In this document: in pieces, positions 62,205 through 64,000 of the stretch
Layout: each line of letters starts with the position of its first letter
Position numbering within the stretch: position 1 is the first letter of the stretch
Notes under the pieces: model-generated
What the model was told of the DNA's origin: nothing
Seen by the model: the letters and a program-made list of their open reading frames with translations, nothing else
The model's database searches: none
Assembly (NCBI GenBank): GCA_012934845.2
Contig: WNNJ02000360.1
Coordinates: forward strand, 124,001 to 188,000
Reading direction: 5' to 3'
Length of the DNA stretch: 64,000 bases
Source: Pomphorhynchus laevis
Lineage: Eukaryota; Acanthocephala; Palaeacanthocephala; Echinorhynchida; Pomphorhynchidae
Position numbers and translations under genes: made by a program

Positions 62205-62443
62205 AACGTCTGCAGGTCATCACGAAGGTCTGGTATAAGGTTCCTTACCTCCAAAGCGACATGCATTCCTGCAGATTGAGCGGCATGAAAGACCACATCG
62301 CGAATTCCGTTGTGTCGCAGTCCCGGGTAACCCCCATATTGGCAGGTCAGCGCATGTAGGCCGACTGAATCAGCGGGGAAAAAGCATCGCCCACACCGAA
62401 CTCCAGGTGAAAATAGACAAGCCAAAATCGAGTTAAGGCGCAA
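62201..62443 (-). pseudogene. RLE-B B1b CCHC finger
   Basis: RCGRCFFPADSVGLHALTCQ with YGGYPGLRHNGIRDVVFHAA after it: the CxxC...H...C finger and RHNxIRD box that precede the catalytic core in R2-like nucleases. Confidence 0.75.
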
Positions 62444-63093
62444 AACTGCGAAGGGGGCATGTCCATTCCGAGCGCTTTATTTAGGACCACTCGTAACCAA
62501 GAACTGGCGTGAGGGCGTGACACAGCCAGCAATCGAGCTCTGTTGAAGTAGTGAACGTCCGTAAGCATTTGCTCGTGAACTATATTATCGAGGAGCTTTG
62601 ATAGCTTGTGTTGACTGTCAGATTGCATTATTGGTAGTGATTCATGTAGTGAAGATAATCTCTCGATAAAGTCAGATAGTCCTGGGAAAGTATTGACAGA
62701 AAGTCCCCATTCGGCACATACCCTTTGTACACTGGCAATGTACGCACAAGGTGCATGCTTCACAGTTTCGCGGATCCCAAAGCCACCCAACCTTAAAGGA
62801 AGCGTAATTTGGGTTCGTATCTGTGGGTTTAGCTGGACAGACGTCATCTCGCTAAAAGCGGAAATGGTCGAATCATCAAAACTTTTGTAAAACGTGTTGC
62901 CATAGTCAGGATCAATCGTTCTCATCAGGTGGTTTATTTTCGGGGCACTGGCGCAATGTCGCAGTAGTAAGTAAGCGACCTGTGTATCAGGAATGGTGGT
63001 TATCAAATCGATTTGACTTCTTAATTTTGGCAAATTTACTCTCATCAGCTGATCATTAACGAAATCTTGGCACCCTATAGGTGTGCCGAGCAA
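62347..63093 (-). CDS. RLE-B B1b thumb region ORF (248 codons)
   Basis: MLGTPIGCQDFVNDQLMRVN, TQVAYLLLRHCASAPKINHL, ITLPLRLGGFGIRETVKHAP and NRARLLAVSRPHASSWLRVV: the connector between RT and nuclease, colinear with B1a 10915-11600. The frame is lost just before the CCHC finger, which continues in the overlapping frame ending at 62201. Confidence 0.75.
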   Translation of the reverse strand: MLGTPIGCQDFVNDQLMRVNLPKLRSQIDLITTIPDTQVAYLLLRHCASAPKINHLMRTIDPDYGNTFYKSFDDSTISAFSEMTSVQLNPQIRTQITLPLRLGGFGIRETVKHAPCAYIASVQRVCAEWGLSVNTFPGLSDFIERLSSLHESLPIMQSDSQHKLSKLLDNIVHEQMLTDVHYFNRARLLAVSRPHASSWLRVVLNKALGMDMPPSQFCALTRFWLVYFHLEFGVGDAFSPLIQSAYMR

Positions 63094-63755
63094 GCAAAAA
63101 TTTTTACTTTTATTAAGTATTGGTTGAGATCACATGCCTCTGAGAAAGTTTGCAAGGCTACGGCAGAGCCTATAATCTCGGTCTTTTGCCAGTTAAGGTC
63201 CAAACGGAGTAGAGCAAACTCTCTTTCTAGGTAAGCCAGCGCATCAGCTACTGCTGTGGGATGCCCTCCGATTATGCCGTCATCCAAATACCAGCGGTTT
63301 CAATGTATTCCATGTAAGCAACCAACCGAAGTGATGCAATCATGAATTGCCAATGAAAATAGAGACGGTCCTAAGGGATCTCCTTGTTGTACGCCTTGGC
63401 ATGATCGAAGGGGCTCCAAATTTCCGAATCGAAGCAATGATGGCTCGGATTAGCAGTATCTCAACCACGACATTAATTGCGGGACAGATCGTTGAATTAC
63501 ACTGAATATGGCATATCGGCTGATAGAATTGAAAGCATTTCTGAGATCGACCTTAGCCCACACCCAGTCATCCTTATCGCGTCGTCGAGTGTGTTCATCT
63601 CTCACAATGTGTATTATGCTATCAACCCCATTTTTAGTTGCTACACCGAGCTGAGTTGGTTGCAACACTGACAAAAAGACTGTGCTGAGTTTACGACATG
63701 CACATTTTGAGCAGTCGTCTAAGCGTTTCCCCGACCGCGATAGGACGCACTCCAT
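63075..63755 (-). pseudogene. RLE-B B1b reverse transcriptase palm
   Basis: TQLGVATKNGVDSIIHIVRD, WVWAKVDLRNAFNSISRYAI (motif A; 63450-63755), CQGVQQGDPLGPSLFSLAIH (about 63380) and RWYLDDGIIGGHPTAVADAL (motif C). LDLNWQKTEIIGSAV follows. Stops separate the pieces; motifs are all in place. Confidence 0.75.
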
Positions 63756-63795
63756 CGGGTTCTTTCACAAGTGCAATCAGATTCGCACTTGGTAT

Positions 63796-64000
63796 AAATA
63801 TAAATTGTATAAAATCTTATATAATTATTTTTTATCTATCTTTATTTATATATAGTATATTAATTATTAATTAGAAAAAGGTAATAAATCATCAATCACA
63901 ATTCAAAATAAACAATGTTAGCTCAAACGATTCAATGGATTTACAATTATCTGTTCAAGTTAAATTGTGTTGGACCGCACAACATGGCCGAGACAGAAAC
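63796..64000. other. AT-rich DNA, PLE-N-tail-like at left
   Basis: GGTATAAATATAAATTGTAT (from about 63790) resembles the A/T tail of PLE-N N9 near 54345. The rest shows nothing recognised. Confidence 0.4.

Larger units (their letters stand above)
61584..63795 (-). mobile_element. RLE-B LINE copy B1b, 5'-truncated
   Basis: Minus strand from RT fingers (about 63795, GVRPIAVGETLRR-like) to the C-terminal tail stop at 61584. YLDDGIIGG motif C (about 63285), thumb (62347-63093), CCHC finger (about 62390), nuclease (62204 on) and tail. About three stops and three frame changes. Same subfamily as B1a. Confidence 0.85.

Noticed and set aside
1-64000. CRISPR array, bacterial operon or phage content
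   Set aside because: No regularly spaced repeats, no ribosome-binding-site-led gene series; all protein words are metazoan-type retroelements, ubiquilin or sHSP.

Overview
The window is A+T-rich metazoan-type nuclear DNA made up almost wholly of degraded retroelements, with at most two stretches of recognisable host coding sequence. No prokaryotic operon, CRISPR array, rRNA, intact tRNA, LTR element or DNA-transposon transposase was recognised. The only intact ordinary host gene is a small heat-shock protein with two alpha-crystallin domains (51137-51991 +). Double-domain sHSPs are best known from flatworms, so a platyhelminth is a reasonable but weak guess.

Six retroelement groups were read by eye. 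(1) Penelope-like elements (PLEs) of several families with C-terminal GIY-YIG domains lie at 1-2420, 26880-28090, 28089-28930, 30150-30740, 32088-35068 and 61065-61395; four of them keep a hammerhead-ribozyme-like motif in the 3' region. (2) A second PLE lineage, called PLE-N here, has a DKA / YDFSTLYT / IDD signature and no C-terminal GIY-YIG. Its structured 3' module is the commonest repeat in the window, with about a dozen copies on both strands. (3) RLE-type LINEs (R2/NeSL-like, restriction-like endonuclease at the C terminus) form two groups: RLE-A (YADDANFVG catalytic box, cysteine-rich N terminus) and RLE-B (YLDDG box, C-terminal YGGWN...LFQR...LMRGN tail). (4) An APE-type, Jockey/I-like LINE (J) is present in three copies plus one short fragment. 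(5) There are two CR1/L2-like LINEs, one RTE-like 3' end and one further Jockey-like RT. (6) A tRNA-related SINE is present in two to three copies.

Layout: 1-2.4 kb PLE; 2.5-4.4 kb a chimera of an RLE-B tail and ubiquilin; 4.6-9.1 kb RLE-A pieces and PLE-N; 9.2-13.0 kb the best RLE-B copy; 13.06-13.23 kb a long hairpin; 14.0-18.0 kb LINE J1; 18-20.5 kb small fragments and the RTE end; 20.5-23.3 kb a second RLE-B; 23.3-26.8 kb SINE, LINE J3 and AT-rich DNA; 26.9-30.7 kb an inverted PLE cluster holding an L2-like LINE; 31.6-37.0 kb PLE-N with another PLE nested in it; 37.9-48.6 kb RLE-A copies, one of them split by an L2-like LINE; 48.9-50.3 kb PLE-N; 51.1-52.0 kb sHSP; 52.7-54.6 kb PLE-N ends; 54.9-58.8 kb LINE J2; 58.9-60.7 kb another LINE; 61.1-63.8 kb PLE and RLE-B.

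The most notable object is the 642-codon open frame at 2517-4445 (-). Its first ~105 residues are the C-terminal tail of an RLE-B retrotransposon. The rest is the STI1-rich middle and C-terminal UBA domain of ubiquilin, without the N-terminal ubiquitin-like domain. Because the frame is intact while almost every neighbouring element is broken, it is either a recent LINE-mediated gene capture or a host fusion gene under constraint.
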